From: Bacteroidota bacterium
GTDB taxonomy: Bacteria > Bacteroidota > Bacteroidia > Bacteroidales > UBA932
Assembly: GCA_029567375.1 (NCBI GenBank)
Contig: JAKQLB010000286.1
Location: 1-36,891 of the forward strand
Direction of reading: 5' to 3'
Length of the DNA: 36,891 bases
Position 1 is the stretch's first letter; each line of letters starts with the position of its first letter. The notes beneath the pieces are model-generated. The model was not told where the DNA came from, did not search any database, and saw only the letters and a program-made list of their open reading frames with translations. Shown here one piece after another: positions 25,165-33,642 of this stretch. Made by a program: the position numbers and the translations under genes.

Positions 25165-26244
25165 TCATTTTTTCAAATATCTGAGAAATGTTTTTGCCAT
25201 CCTCAGGAATCCGAGATCCGTCTGGTGTGCTCCATCAACTGAGCCTTCATAATCTTTTCCGGTGAGTTTTTTAGCGGGAATATAGCGTAAATTGCGATAT
25301 CCCTCCTTACGAAGACGCTTGTAGAGCTGACGCCAATACTCATTCTTCTCTATCAGGTCCTTCCTGCTTTTGACATCCACCAAAGTATAGGAAAATATCA
25401 TGTTTTCCACCATGAAAATCGGCTTGTCAGGATGTTTTTCGGCAAGATATGTAAGGAAATAATAGGCGCTGTCGCGTAAAATCCGTGTCGTGCAATTGGG
25501 CAGACAGTCAATCACATATTGCTCCGCATCAACTCTCGCCACTATTTCGGCCATTGACTTATCCATACGGGCATTGCCGCTGAATCCAAGGTTGATCACC
25601 TCCTGCTGCCTTTCACGGCTGATTATCGAGGTATAGACCATACCTGGACGTGAGGCGCATCCGCCTTGAGTGATGCTTGTACCGTAAAAGAGAATCGGCT
25701 TTCGACTCCCTTTTGTGAGCAGATTACTACGTGGCATTCCAATGACCGCTGAGGAATCAACCCCGATTTCGACACAAATGACTCCATCATAGAGGGGCAA
25801 GTAAGCCATATAATCGCGCATTTGACCTGACATATTGCGGACAAACACATTGGAAGACTCTTTCCCGTTGGGTTGTGCCGTACCAATGAAACGCCAGGTA
25901 TCATTCTCATCAAGAAAATAGAGATCTATTCCCCGAATACCCGTACCTGCCATATGGGCCATATTGAAATTATTGAGAAGCGTCCATCTGGCACCTATGG
26001 CTTTTGCATTAGTAGAAAATCTAATCGCCAGACCTGCCGAATTCAGGCCAAGATCCCATACTGCCTTACGGATGGCATCTTTCATATCTAACGGAAGCCG
26101 CGAATAATAAAGCTCCGTATTATCAAATCCCTGATTAATGAGCATCAGCTCTCGTGCATCGGTATAAACAAGGTCGGAAGCCTTTTGGCCCCAAACCAAA
26201 ACCGGAATGAGAGCCAGAAACATCGCAATAAACACTCTTCTCAT
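25165..26244 (-). CDS. Secreted GxDLY/SGNH-type esterase
   Basis: A 359-aa exported hydrolase. The ATG at 26244 gives a signal peptide MRRVFIAMFLALIPVLVWG; the start at 26268 would overlap miaA and add eight residues. The N-terminal beta domain carries the GxDLY signature (GIDLY, about 105-109). The C-terminal SGNH domain has the nucleophile S190 in FYGTSITQGG and the D337/H340 pair in VDGAHQTDLG. Homologues act as carbohydrate or lipid esterases in the periplasm; the substrate here is unknown. It directly follows miaA, with a 10-nt overlap at the 3' end of miaA. Confidence 0.88.
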   Translation of the reverse strand: MRRVFIAMFLALIPVLVWGQKASDLVYTDARELMLINQGFDNTELYYSRLPLDMKDAIRKAVWDLGLNSAGLAIRFSTNAKAIGARWTLLNNFNMAHMAGTGIRGIDLYFLDENDTWRFIGTAQPNGKESSNVFVRNMSGQMRDYMAYLPLYDGVICVEIGVDSSAVIGMPRSNLLTKGSRKPILFYGTSITQGGCASRPGMVYTSIISRERQQEVINLGFSGNARMDKSMAEIVARVDAEQYVIDCLPNCTTRILRDSAYYFLTYLAEKHPDKPIFMVENMIFSYTLVDVKSRKDLIEKNEYWRQLYKRLRKEGYRNLRYIPAKKLTGKDYEGSVDGAHQTDLGFLRMAKTFLRYLKK

Positions 26245-26252
26245 AATCTTCT

Positions 26253-27122
26253 CTAAATTTTTATCCACTCTATCTCGATTCCTTTTCGCTCCATACCACG
26301 GAACCAGGTCATCTGACGCTTTGCAAATTGGTGGATGGCAATTCTGAGTCTGGAGACCATTTCGTCATACTCCATTTGACCTGTAAGGTACATAGTCAGA
26401 AATTTATATTCGAGACCATACCAGATCAGATCCTCCGGCGGAATGCCGCTCTCCAGCAGCTGTCGTACCTCCTCCACCATTCCCTCCGCAAGACGGGCAT
26501 CAAGGCGGGCATCAATGCGGGCGTTGCGCACTTCGCGTGAAACACTTATGCCGATGAATTTGGTTTTTTTCGGCAAAAATGAGCTTCTTTTGACGGGGTG
26601 TTTCTCCTCCCATATTGCAATCTCCAAAGCACGGATAAGACGTTTGCGTGTATCATAGTCGGTGGTATTGTGGGGCTTGCGCAATGACTCATATGTGGCG
26701 ATAAGCTCCTCTGTAGGAAGTTTCTCCAATTCAGCCCGAAGGGCCAAATCAGGGGGAACTTCAGGGAGATAATAGCCGCAGGTGGCCGCTTCGATGTAGA
26801 GTCCGGAACCGCCGCATAATATAGGCGTTTTACCCCGTTGCTTTATATCGCGGTATACCCGTTCAAAATCCTTTTGATACTCAAAAATGTTATATTTGGA
26901 GCCGGCATCGGCGATATCTATCAGATGGTAGGGAATCTCACCATATTCCTCCAGATCCTTGCCCGTGCCTATATCCATCCCCCTAAATATTTGCCGAGAA
27001 TCGGCGGAAATGATCTCTCCGTCCAACTCTCGGGCAAGTTTTAGCGCAAAACGAGTCTTACCGGAGGCCGTCGGGCCCAGAACACATATCAGATCATATT
27101 CCTCAAATGGAGACTTTAGCAT
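26253..27122 (-). CDS. miaA: tRNA dimethylallyltransferase
   Basis: A 289-aa enzyme that adds a dimethylallyl group to A37 of tRNAs reading UNN codons. The P-loop GPTASGKT (16-23) and the ISADSRQIFRGMDIGTGK segment are diagnostic, as are LCGGSGLYIEA and the C-terminal RQMTWFR. It is at the short end of the family (about 300 aa is usual) but has all motifs. It is divergent from smpB across 107 bp and begins a minus-strand run that continues into an SGNH hydrolase and two lipoproteins. Confidence 0.97.
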   Translation of the reverse strand: MLKSPFEEYDLICVLGPTASGKTRFALKLARELDGEIISADSRQIFRGMDIGTGKDLEEYGEIPYHLIDIADAGSKYNIFEYQKDFERVYRDIKQRGKTPILCGGSGLYIEAATCGYYLPEVPPDLALRAELEKLPTEELIATYESLRKPHNTTDYDTRKRLIRALEIAIWEEKHPVKRSSFLPKKTKFIGISVSREVRNARIDARLDARLAEGMVEEVRQLLESGIPPEDLIWYGLEYKFLTMYLTGQMEYDEMVSRLRIAIHQFAKRQMTWFRGMERKGIEIEWIKI

Positions 27123-27134
27123 ATAGGGAGCTCC

Positions 27135-27167
27135 TTTGGTTTATTCCACAAAAATAAACTAATTTTG
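27135..27167 (+). promoter_or_regulatory. Promoter of smpB with -33 and -7 boxes
   Basis: TTTG at 27135-27138 and TAATTTTG at 27160-27167 are separated by 21 bp. This fits the Bacteroidetes arrangement of a TTTG -33 box and a TAnnTTTG -7 box and is the best promoter match in the window. The smpB ATG follows about 62 nt later. Confidence 0.6.
27149..27156 (-). promoter_or_regulatory. Candidate -7 box for miaA
   Basis: The minus strand reads TATTTTTG, matching TAnnTTTG, 26 nt upstream of the miaA start codon. It lies between the two boxes of the smpB promoter, so the opposing promoters would overlap. Confidence 0.35.
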
Positions 27168-27229
27168 CAACGTTTCGCACCATTTCTGCATCTGTTGATG
27201 CAAGCAAATGAGAAAAACTGGTCATATAT

Positions 27230-27685
27230 ATGGCAAAGAGGAAGGAAAATAGAATCGACATAAGGAACAAGAAGGCTACTTTCGACTACGAACTGATAGA
27301 GCATTTCACAGCCGGCATCGTGCTCAGCGGTAGCGAGATCAAGTCTATCCGTGCGGGCAAGGCCTCGCTGGTGGACAGCTACTGTTATTTTGTCGAAAAT
27401 GAACTCTTTGTAAAGAATATGCACATCGCCGAGTACTGGTGGGGCTCCGCATTCAGCCGCCAGGACCCGAAACGAGACCGCAAACTGCTGCTGACTAAGA
27501 AAGAGCTGCGCAAATTACGACGTGCAACACGCGAAAAGGGTATGACCATCATTGCCACACGGCTTTTCATCTCGGACAACGGCTACGCAAAACTTAACAT
27601 CGCACTTGCCCGCGGTAAACGCGAATATGATAAACGCCACTCCATAAAAGAGAAGGATATGCGCCGCGAAATGGAACGCGTGTGA
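27230..27685 (+). CDS. smpB: SsrA-binding protein
   Basis: A 151-aa small basic protein that binds tmRNA and rescues stalled ribosomes. Typical features are [12 protein letters not shown], the [15 protein letters not shown] loop, the [12 protein letters not shown] segment and the basic C-terminal tail ([19 protein letters not shown]), which folds into the mRNA channel. It has a normal length. No ssrA gene was recognised in the window. It is monocistronic, with its end 6 bp from the convergent lgt gene. Confidence 0.98.
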   Translation: MAKRKENRIDIRNKKATFDYELIEHFTAGIVLSGSEIKSIRAGKASLVDSYCYFVENELFVKNMHIAEYWWGSAFSRQDPKRDRKLLLTKKELRKLRRATREKGMTIIATRLFISDNGYAKLNIALARGKREYDKRHSIKEKDMRREMERV

Positions 27686-27691
27686 TAGGCT

Positions 27692-28567
27692 CTACTTCTT
27701 CTTTTTCTCCTTGGGAGAGGGATGATAGTGTTTCTTAGGCTGCTGTACAACAGCCATAGCAGGTTTTTTTGCAACAAGACTCCATATAAGTATCACCAAT
27801 CCCGCAACGATGAACGGGATGCTCAGCAATTGTCCCATGTTCAGCACCATTCCCTCCTCAAAGGAAACCTGAGGCTCCTTAACATATTCAATAAGGAATC
27901 TCATACCGAAAAGCACTGTAAGGAAAACTCCGAAAAGAGTACCTTTTTTAAGACTCTTAAGACGATAACGGTAGGCTGCAAGCAGTGTAAAACCCAGCAA
28001 CAGATAGCTCAAAGCCTCATATAGTTGTGTAGGATGTTTAGCTACGGTCTCTCCGCGCTGCACGAAAATAAATCCCCATGGCAGGTCGGTCGGATTGCCG
28101 TAAATTTCCGAATTCATAAGATTGCCCAGACGTATAAAACATCCTGCAAAGGCCACCGCTATGGCAATTCTATCTAAGATCCACATCATATCGAAACCAT
28201 TCTTGCGACCATATTTGTGACAATACCACCAGATGGCCAGCAATACGCCTATGGCTCCGCCATGACTTGCAAGACCTCCTTTCCATGGCATGAATATCTC
28301 AAACCAGTGAGATCTGCTCAGATAATAATCGGGTTGATAGAAGAGACAGTGGCCTAAACGGGCACCTACGATGGTACCAATAAGCAGCGCATAGAGCAGT
28401 GGCTCCAGCAGTTTTACATCAACCCCTTCTCGTTTGTAAAATTTGGTAAAAAGCCAATATCCGAGAGGGAAACCTGCAATAAAGAGCAGTCCGTAATATC
28501 TGACAGACAAAGGACCGAGTTCAAAGATCACCGGATCCACATTCCATACTACTGATAAAAAATCCAT
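27692..28567 (-). CDS. lgt: Prolipoprotein diacylglyceryl transferase
   Basis: A 291-aa membrane enzyme that attaches diacylglycerol to the lipobox cysteine of prolipoproteins. It has seven or so hydrophobic segments. Key motifs are present: H102 in SHGGAIG, the IRLGNLMNSEIYG signature with R146 and N149, and HPTQLYE. The C-terminus ends in a lysine-rich tail. It supplies the first step for the several lipoproteins seen in this window. It is 30 nt downstream of the RlmI-like methyltransferase gene and probably in the same transcript with it and pgk. Confidence 0.97.
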   Translation of the reverse strand: MDFLSVVWNVDPVIFELGPLSVRYYGLLFIAGFPLGYWLFTKFYKREGVDVKLLEPLLYALLIGTIVGARLGHCLFYQPDYYLSRSHWFEIFMPWKGGLASHGGAIGVLLAIWWYCHKYGRKNGFDMMWILDRIAIAVAFAGCFIRLGNLMNSEIYGNPTDLPWGFIFVQRGETVAKHPTQLYEALSYLLLGFTLLAAYRYRLKSLKKGTLFGVFLTVLFGMRFLIEYVKEPQVSFEEGMVLNMGQLLSIPFIVAGLVILIWSLVAKKPAMAVVQQPKKHYHPSPKEKKKK

Positions 28568-28597
28568 AATCTGTTGGTATTTATTTTAAACTAAAAA

Positions 28598-29506
28598 TCA
28601 ACGTTTTAATCTAGCAAAAACACTCATTGGCAATATCTTGCCGAAGCTATCCTTGAGCACCAACTCACCACATTCCAACGAACGATACTTTTTCCCAAAT
28701 GCACAACTCACCAGAGTCTCAGCCATAGCGGGCGAATAGCCGTTGGAATAGAGGTTGAGCACAATAAAACTTCTCTCCTGAGCCAGTATTGAGGCTACAT
28801 GGAGGAGCATATCATAGATAGACTCATTGAGTTTCCATCTCTCGCCATCGGGACCATAGCCATATGCCGGAGGATCAAGAATGATGCCATGGTAGAGGTT
28901 GCCTCTTCGTGCTTCGCGTTTAACAAAAAGCAGCGCATCCTCGATTATCCAGCGTATATTGTCAAAACCGCTACTCTCCATATTGCCACGCGCCCAGGTC
29001 ACAACCTGACGCACGGAATCGAGATGAGTTACCTCAGCTCCGGCCTTGCGGGCTGCAAGCGAGGCGGCTCCCGTATATGCAAAAAGATTGAGCACCCTGG
29101 GCGGAGTCCCATCCGAATAAGAGACTGCAATCTCCTTAACGCTGCTATAGATATAGTCCCAATTGGGAGCCTGCTCCGGGAAGAGGCCAATATGCTTGAA
29201 AGAGGTGAGTTTAAGACGGAGGTCAAATCCAATCTTCGGATAGGAGATCATCCACTCCTTATCCATCTTGTTAAGCATGCTCCACGAGCCGCTATCTTCC
29301 TTGCCGGCCTTTCCCAAGCCTGCACCTGGGGCAAACTTAGTATGTGCACATCTAAGCCACTCCTCTTCGGGGAGAGTGCGCTCCCAAAGGGCTCTTTGCT
29401 CGGGTCGAATCATCACATACCTACCGAAGCGCTCCAGCTTTTCGAAGTTGCCGGAGTCTATAAGTTCATAGTCGCGCCAGGATGGGGATGGATATTCGAT
29501 AGTCAT
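28598..29506 (-). CDS. RlmI/RlmK-like SAM-dependent methyltransferase
   Basis: A 302-aa class I methyltransferase. The SAM-binding motif is LNLFAYTGAA (139-148) and the catalytic motif is LDPPAYG (210-216), both characteristic of the RlmI/RlmK group that methylates cytosine or guanine in 23S rRNA. The N-terminal part (to about 125) lacks a PUA domain, so the exact substrate is uncertain. The motif SFKHIGLFPEQ also occurs in Bacteroidetes homologues. The gene starts 10 nt after pgk and precedes lgt, consistent with one operon. Confidence 0.88.
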   Translation of the reverse strand: MTIEYPSPSWRDYELIDSGNFEKLERFGRYVMIRPEQRALWERTLPEEEWLRCAHTKFAPGAGLGKAGKEDSGSWSMLNKMDKEWMISYPKIGFDLRLKLTSFKHIGLFPEQAPNWDYIYSSVKEIAVSYSDGTPPRVLNLFAYTGAASLAARKAGAEVTHLDSVRQVVTWARGNMESSGFDNIRWIIEDALLFVKREARRGNLYHGIILDPPAYGYGPDGERWKLNESIYDMLLHVASILAQERSFIVLNLYSNGYSPAMAETLVSCAFGKKYRSLECGELVLKDSFGKILPMSVFARLKR

Positions 29507-29515
29507 ACAATAGAA

Positions 29516-30766
29516 TTATTCGCGTATAGCCTTGATACCGGGGAGTTCTTTGCCCTCAAGATACTCGAGCATTGCACCACCGCCGGTGGAAACATAGCTT
29601 ACCTTGTCGGCATAGCCCATCTGTGTTACAGCCGCCACCGAATCGCCACCGCCCACAAGGGTGAAAGTGCCTTTTTTAGTAGCATTGGCGAGCATTTCTG
29701 CCATGGCATTGGTAGATTTGGCAAAATTGGGCATTTCAAAGACTCCGAGAGGACCATTCCAAAGAACGGTACCTGAGTTATCTATTATTTCCTGCCAAAG
29801 TTTAAGTGAAGAGGGAGCAGCATCCATAGCCTCCCAGCCGTCGGGAATCTCGAAGTTGTCCACAATCTTGAAATTTGCATCGTTGCTAAAGCTGTCGGCT
29901 ACCACTACTTCGCGGCGGAGGGCGAGATCTATGCCTTTAGACTCAGCTTTGGCCATAATGGATTTTGCAGTCTCAATCTGGTCATCCTCACAGATGGAGT
30001 TGCCGATTTTTCCACCAAGAGCCTTGATGAAAGTATATACCATGCCGCCTCCGATAATCAGATGATCAACGCGGTCAATGAGATTCTCTATAATACCGAT
30101 CTTGGAGGAGACCTTTGCTCCGCCGAGAATGGCGGTAAGGGGACGCGCGGGATTGTGAAGTATCTTGTCTATGGCCCGGATTTCGCCCTCCATCACATAT
30201 CCGAACATCTTGTCCTTCGGAAAATATTTTGCGATAAGCGCCGTGGAGGCGTGAGCTCGGTGTGCCGTACCGAAAGCATCGTTGATATAGCAGTCTGCAT
30301 AGGAGGCAAGTTTGGCAACGAATGCTTTTTGACTCTCTTTGATCGCAGCTTTGGCCGCCTGTTTCTCCTCATCGGTAGCATCATCAGCCAACCCGCGGGG
30401 TTTACCCTCTTCTTCTGCATAAAAACGGAGGTTTTCCAGTAGAAGTACTTCGCCCGGCTTGAGTGCCGCAACCTGTGCCTCAGCTTTCTGGCAATCTTCG
30501 GCAAACCGCACTTTGGTGCCGAGATACTCCTCTATACGGGAAATGATGTGTTTTAGGGAGAATTTTTCCGCCGGCCCCTTGGGACGGCCGAGGTGCGACA
30601 TTATGATCAGCGAACCACCTTTTTCAAGAACTTTTTTCAATGTAGGAATAGCTGCTTTGATGCGGGTGTCATCTGTAATTTCAAATTGCTCATTCAACGG
30701 AACGTTGAAATCGACTCTTATAATGGCTTTTTTGCCTGTGAAGTCATAAGTTTCAATAGTAGTCAT
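29516..30766 (-). CDS. pgk: Phosphoglycerate kinase
   Basis: A 416-aa glycolytic enzyme converting 1,3-bisphosphoglycerate and ADP into 3-phosphoglycerate and ATP. The ATG at 30766 gives [12 protein letters not shown] and the conserved RVDFNVPLN (D19), the usual N-terminus; the upstream in-frame start at 30805 lies inside the promoter region. Other signatures are [20 protein letters not shown] and the C-terminal GGGDSVAAV nucleotide loop. The length is normal for Bacteroidetes. It is the first gene of a run into the RlmI-like methyltransferase and lgt. Confidence 0.98.
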   Translation of the reverse strand: MTTIETYDFTGKKAIIRVDFNVPLNEQFEITDDTRIKAAIPTLKKVLEKGGSLIIMSHLGRPKGPAEKFSLKHIISRIEEYLGTKVRFAEDCQKAEAQVAALKPGEVLLLENLRFYAEEEGKPRGLADDATDEEKQAAKAAIKESQKAFVAKLASYADCYINDAFGTAHRAHASTALIAKYFPKDKMFGYVMEGEIRAIDKILHNPARPLTAILGGAKVSSKIGIIENLIDRVDHLIIGGGMVYTFIKALGGKIGNSICEDDQIETAKSIMAKAESKGIDLALRREVVVADSFSNDANFKIVDNFEIPDGWEAMDAAPSSLKLWQEIIDNSGTVLWNGPLGVFEMPNFAKSTNAMAEMLANATKKGTFTLVGGGDSVAAVTQMGYADKVSYVSTGGGAMLEYLEGKELPGIKAIRE

Positions 30767-30802
30767 AAAAATATACTGTATAAATTGCTTCTTTATCGGC
30801 CG

Positions 30803-30810
30803 CAAAATTA
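30803..30810 (-). promoter_or_regulatory. Candidate -7 box for pgk
   Basis: The minus strand reads TAATTTTG, a TAnnTTTG match, 36 nt upstream of the pgk start. The -33 box is not obvious. Confidence 0.4.
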
Positions 30811-30852
30811 TAAAATATTTGACAAAAAGTTGCTAACCTTCAATATATTAAT

Positions 30853-30860
30853 TACATTTG
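30853..30860 (+). promoter_or_regulatory. Candidate -7 box for the 527-aa regulator-like gene
   Basis: TACATTTG matches TAnnTTTG, about 40 nt before the start at 30900. It is divergent from the pgk box. The -33 element is weak. Confidence 0.35.
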
Positions 30861-30899
30861 TATGACCCGATTCCTTGAACTTTGTAAAATCTTTTTGCC

Positions 30900-32483
30900 A
30901 TGTCAAAATATGAGTCAAATCTCTTTTGGAATCCCCGGGATAAAATCGATGAGACAAATATCGAACGCACAATCTATGCCTTCGAATCACTTTTACTTCA
31001 ATATAACACACGCACAAGGAATGTTATCGGCAACTACCGCGGCAATTTCAAAAATGACCGCGCCTTTTTCAACGAATTTCTCTCTCTGAAAAGAAAAGAG
31101 ATCCTTTCCTGGCGTAACTGCGGTGTCAAGACTACCCGCAATGTGATGGAAATCATTGCACAAGTGCGCAGCCGGCTACCCAGTGACAATATTAAGAGTC
31201 TGGTTCACGACATTCCGATGCTGGATAGCGAAACAATCCTCAAAATCTTTAACCTCAAGGAAAAACTGGGTTATTTTCCGGTTTTCGCCACTCTGAAAGA
31301 ATATATCCGCACATTTGACGAGAGAGATTTCAAAGTTCTGGACTCTCTGCTGCTAATCTATGACGGCAAAATTCCTGTTAGCCGTCTAGAAGTTGCAAAG
31401 GAACTCGGTGTCTCCATAGAACGTGTGCGTCAGATGCTGTTAAACATAATTAACCGCATAGACGATTACCTCGGTATGATGCACAAACTGGTCAAGACTC
31501 CCAGGGGTTATCGCAAATGTCCTTACCGTTGGCGTTCCACCGGAGTACATCAGGACATAAACAAAGCAGAAGGTACCAATTTCAGCCGCAATATCGTCAA
31601 TATGGCTTTGGCTAAACTCTACCGTGAAATTGCCATTGTCGGGAATGTACGCGACTCTATGATGATGAAAAATGACCGTTTTTCAAGGACCACTCTCGTA
31701 CCCGCCAAGCTGGCCAAATGTTTTGACTTTGATCTGTTCCTCAAGTCAGTAGAAATGACAGCACTTGAACGTCGGGATGAAGTAGAGAAAGTGCCCATTG
31801 AGACTCTCGCCTCCGAATGCCGAATAAACCGGTATTACGACCACTATAAGAAGGATATTATAGCCGCCTGTGCCACTGCGGTAAAATACAACATAGCGGT
31901 GGGAGCCGTAGCAGCAGAGGCTTATATCAGTGCCGGACTGATCAATCCTAATCCCCGCGACCCTCTCCGCATAGCTGCTAAAGATGTATTCGCCTCTATC
32001 CGTCTCTCCGTACAGGAAAATATGATCCTCTTCCCGGCCACAGTTAAAAAGCAGGTTCCTAAAATACTGGAAGAGATAATCCGTACCAAAGGACATCCGA
32101 TGACAGCAGAGGAAATACTAAAGGAATATAATCGTCTCCATCCGGGTGAAAAGAAGAGAAAGAAATTTGTTTCAGGAAATGTGCTCCGTTCTCCCTCGAT
32201 AATCGCCATTGGACGCACTGGCCGTTATACTCTCAAGGAGTGGAAAAAAGGCTCTCGCAGAGGAGGCACCATACGTCTTTTCGTAAGAGAGTATCTAAAA
32301 TCACAACCGGAATTGACAGCTCCCGTTTCGGATGTTGTGGATTATGTATTGCAATTTAGACCGACAACCAACAGAGGTTCTATCATCTCCAACCTTCAAC
32401 TTGACCGTAAAGGCTCATTTGTCTTTTCTGAACAGGAAGGAGTAAGGTATCTTACACTGAAATCCCCTCTTAAACCATCTTAA
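30900..32483 (+). CDS. Putative DNA-binding protein with alpha-CTD-like, sigma-4-like and HARE-HTH-like modules
   Basis: A 527-aa cytoplasmic protein, not matched to a named gene. Residues about 56-90 (FLSLKRKEILSWRNCG then TTRNVMEII) resemble the helix-hairpin-helix of the RNA polymerase alpha C-terminal domain. Residues about 140-190 contain LEVAKELGVSIERVRQML, resembling sigma-70 region 4. About 385-450 (AEEILKEYNRLHPGEKK then GRYTLKEW) resembles a HARE-HTH winged helix, as in the RNAP delta subunit. The end (about 455-520) looks like another winged helix. The middle is helical and basic. This suggests an RNAP- or DNA-associated regulator. The domain calls are by eye; the overall function is inference. 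The gene is alone, and its end overlaps the convergent NagA-like gene by 14 bp. Confidence 0.7.
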   Translation: MSKYESNLFWNPRDKIDETNIERTIYAFESLLLQYNTRTRNVIGNYRGNFKNDRAFFNEFLSLKRKEILSWRNCGVKTTRNVMEIIAQVRSRLPSDNIKSLVHDIPMLDSETILKIFNLKEKLGYFPVFATLKEYIRTFDERDFKVLDSLLLIYDGKIPVSRLEVAKELGVSIERVRQMLLNIINRIDDYLGMMHKLVKTPRGYRKCPYRWRSTGVHQDINKAEGTNFSRNIVNMALAKLYREIAIVGNVRDSMMMKNDRFSRTTLVPAKLAKCFDFDLFLKSVEMTALERRDEVEKVPIETLASECRINRYYDHYKKDIIAACATAVKYNIAVGAVAAEAYISAGLINPNPRDPLRIAAKDVFASIRLSVQENMILFPATVKKQVPKILEEIIRTKGHPMTAEEILKEYNRLHPGEKKRKKFVSGNVLRSPSIIAIGRTGRYTLKEWKKGSRRGGTIRLFVREYLKSQPELTAPVSDVVDYVLQFRPTTNRGSIISNLQLDRKGSFVFSEQEGVRYLTLKSPLKPS

Positions 32484-33615
32484 CACCTTTGCTCCAGACG
32501 GAGGTTATGTGGTACTGCTTATCGAGTAACAATATGTCGGCATCCTTGCCCTTTTCCAGAGTTCCTACCCGGTCAATGACATTCATTATTCTTGCAGGAG
32601 TCTCGGATGCCATCCTGACGGCATCCTCCAGAGGAACCTCGGCTCTGATAACCATATTTCTGACTAACTGATCCATTGTGGAAATTCCTCCGGCGACAGT
32701 ACCGTCTGACTTTAATTTGCAAACCCCATTCTCGATATACACTTTTGAAAAAGCAAGTTCTTCACCATCATAGGCAGCATAACGGAGTGCTGCAGTCACC
32801 AGTGCAGTTCTGCTGACACCTTTTAGTTTATATACTAGACGCAAAATAGTCGGGGGCAGATGCACACAATCCGCAATGACCTCGGTGGTCATCTCATCTA
32901 TCAGCAAGACGCTCTCCACAGTACCCTCATATTTATATTCGCGACGTTTGTGAAAGCCGGGCATAGAGTTGTATAATTGTGCTGCGTGGGTAAAACCGGC
33001 ATCAAATCCCGCTTTTACATCCTCATATTCCGCCATGGTATGGGAAATGGCCGGTAGTATGCCCTGTTTCGTAAGAAACCTGCCAAATTCCGGAGCTCCC
33101 GGGAGTTCAGGAGCAGCATCCCAGCGTCTGATACAAGGAAGTTCACTTACAATGCGTTTATACATCGTGCGATTGGGTGGGGTCACTTTATACCTGTCTT
33201 TTGTGATTTCAGAACTCAGATAGGGGCCGACGATATGCAGTCCACCTATAATGCGATTGCCACCCTCCATCAACTTTGTGCATATTTTTCCTGTTTCAAT
33301 CACTTTATCATAACCCACCGTACCCACAGTAGGGAATATAGTAGTGGTTCCGTGGGCCAAATGGGCACCTATTATCGTATTGAATGCCTCTTCAGTAGCA
33401 TCATGAAAGATGCTGCCCGCTGCTCCGTAGATATTCATTGCAACATATCCGGGGATGACATAGAGTCCCTTGGCATCAACCAACTCTGCACCTTCCAAAG
33501 GGAGGTTGCTGCAGGTAATGGCGAGAATACTGTTTTCGTCGAATAGAAGGGAACCGCCATTGATCCAACCCTGTGGGGTAAGGATCTTTCCATTGTATAT
33601 CTGTATCAAACTCAT
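32470..33615 (-). CDS. NagA-like amidohydrolase homologue lacking catalytic residues (likely pseudoenzyme)
   Basis: A 381-aa full-length homologue of N-acetylglucosamine-6-phosphate deacetylase, collinear with the neighbour at 33643. By alignment to that copy, H60 and H62 become N61 and Y63, metal ligand E128 becomes V129, H214 becomes Q213, and the catalytic D276 becomes A275. Only H192 (SHTMAEY) and H252 remain. The ORF is intact with a clean frame, so it is a maintained protein rather than an ordinary pseudogene. It starts 27 nt after the neighbour's stop, so they are cotranscribed. A binding or regulatory role, or a partner subunit for the active copy, is possible. Confidence 0.85.
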   Translation of the reverse strand: MSLIQIYNGKILTPQGWINGGSLLFDENSILAITCSNLPLEGAELVDAKGLYVIPGYVAMNIYGAAGSIFHDATEEAFNTIIGAHLAHGTTTIFPTVGTVGYDKVIETGKICTKLMEGGNRIIGGLHIVGPYLSSEITKDRYKVTPPNRTMYKRIVSELPCIRRWDAAPELPGAPEFGRFLTKQGILPAISHTMAEYEDVKAGFDAGFTHAAQLYNSMPGFHKRREYKYEGTVESVLLIDEMTTEVIADCVHLPPTILRLVYKLKGVSRTALVTAALRYAAYDGEELAFSKVYIENGVCKLKSDGTVAGGISTMDQLVRNMVIRAEVPLEDAVRMASETPARIMNVIDRVGTLEKGKDADILLLDKQYHITSVWSKGVKMV

Positions 33616-33642
33616 AGTTCGGTGATTGGGGTTGTGATGGTA

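Noticed and set aside
27123-27229. Possible ssrA (tmRNA) next to smpB
   Set aside because: The smpB-miaA intergenic region is only 107 bp and has no tRNA-like acceptor ends or tag reading frame.
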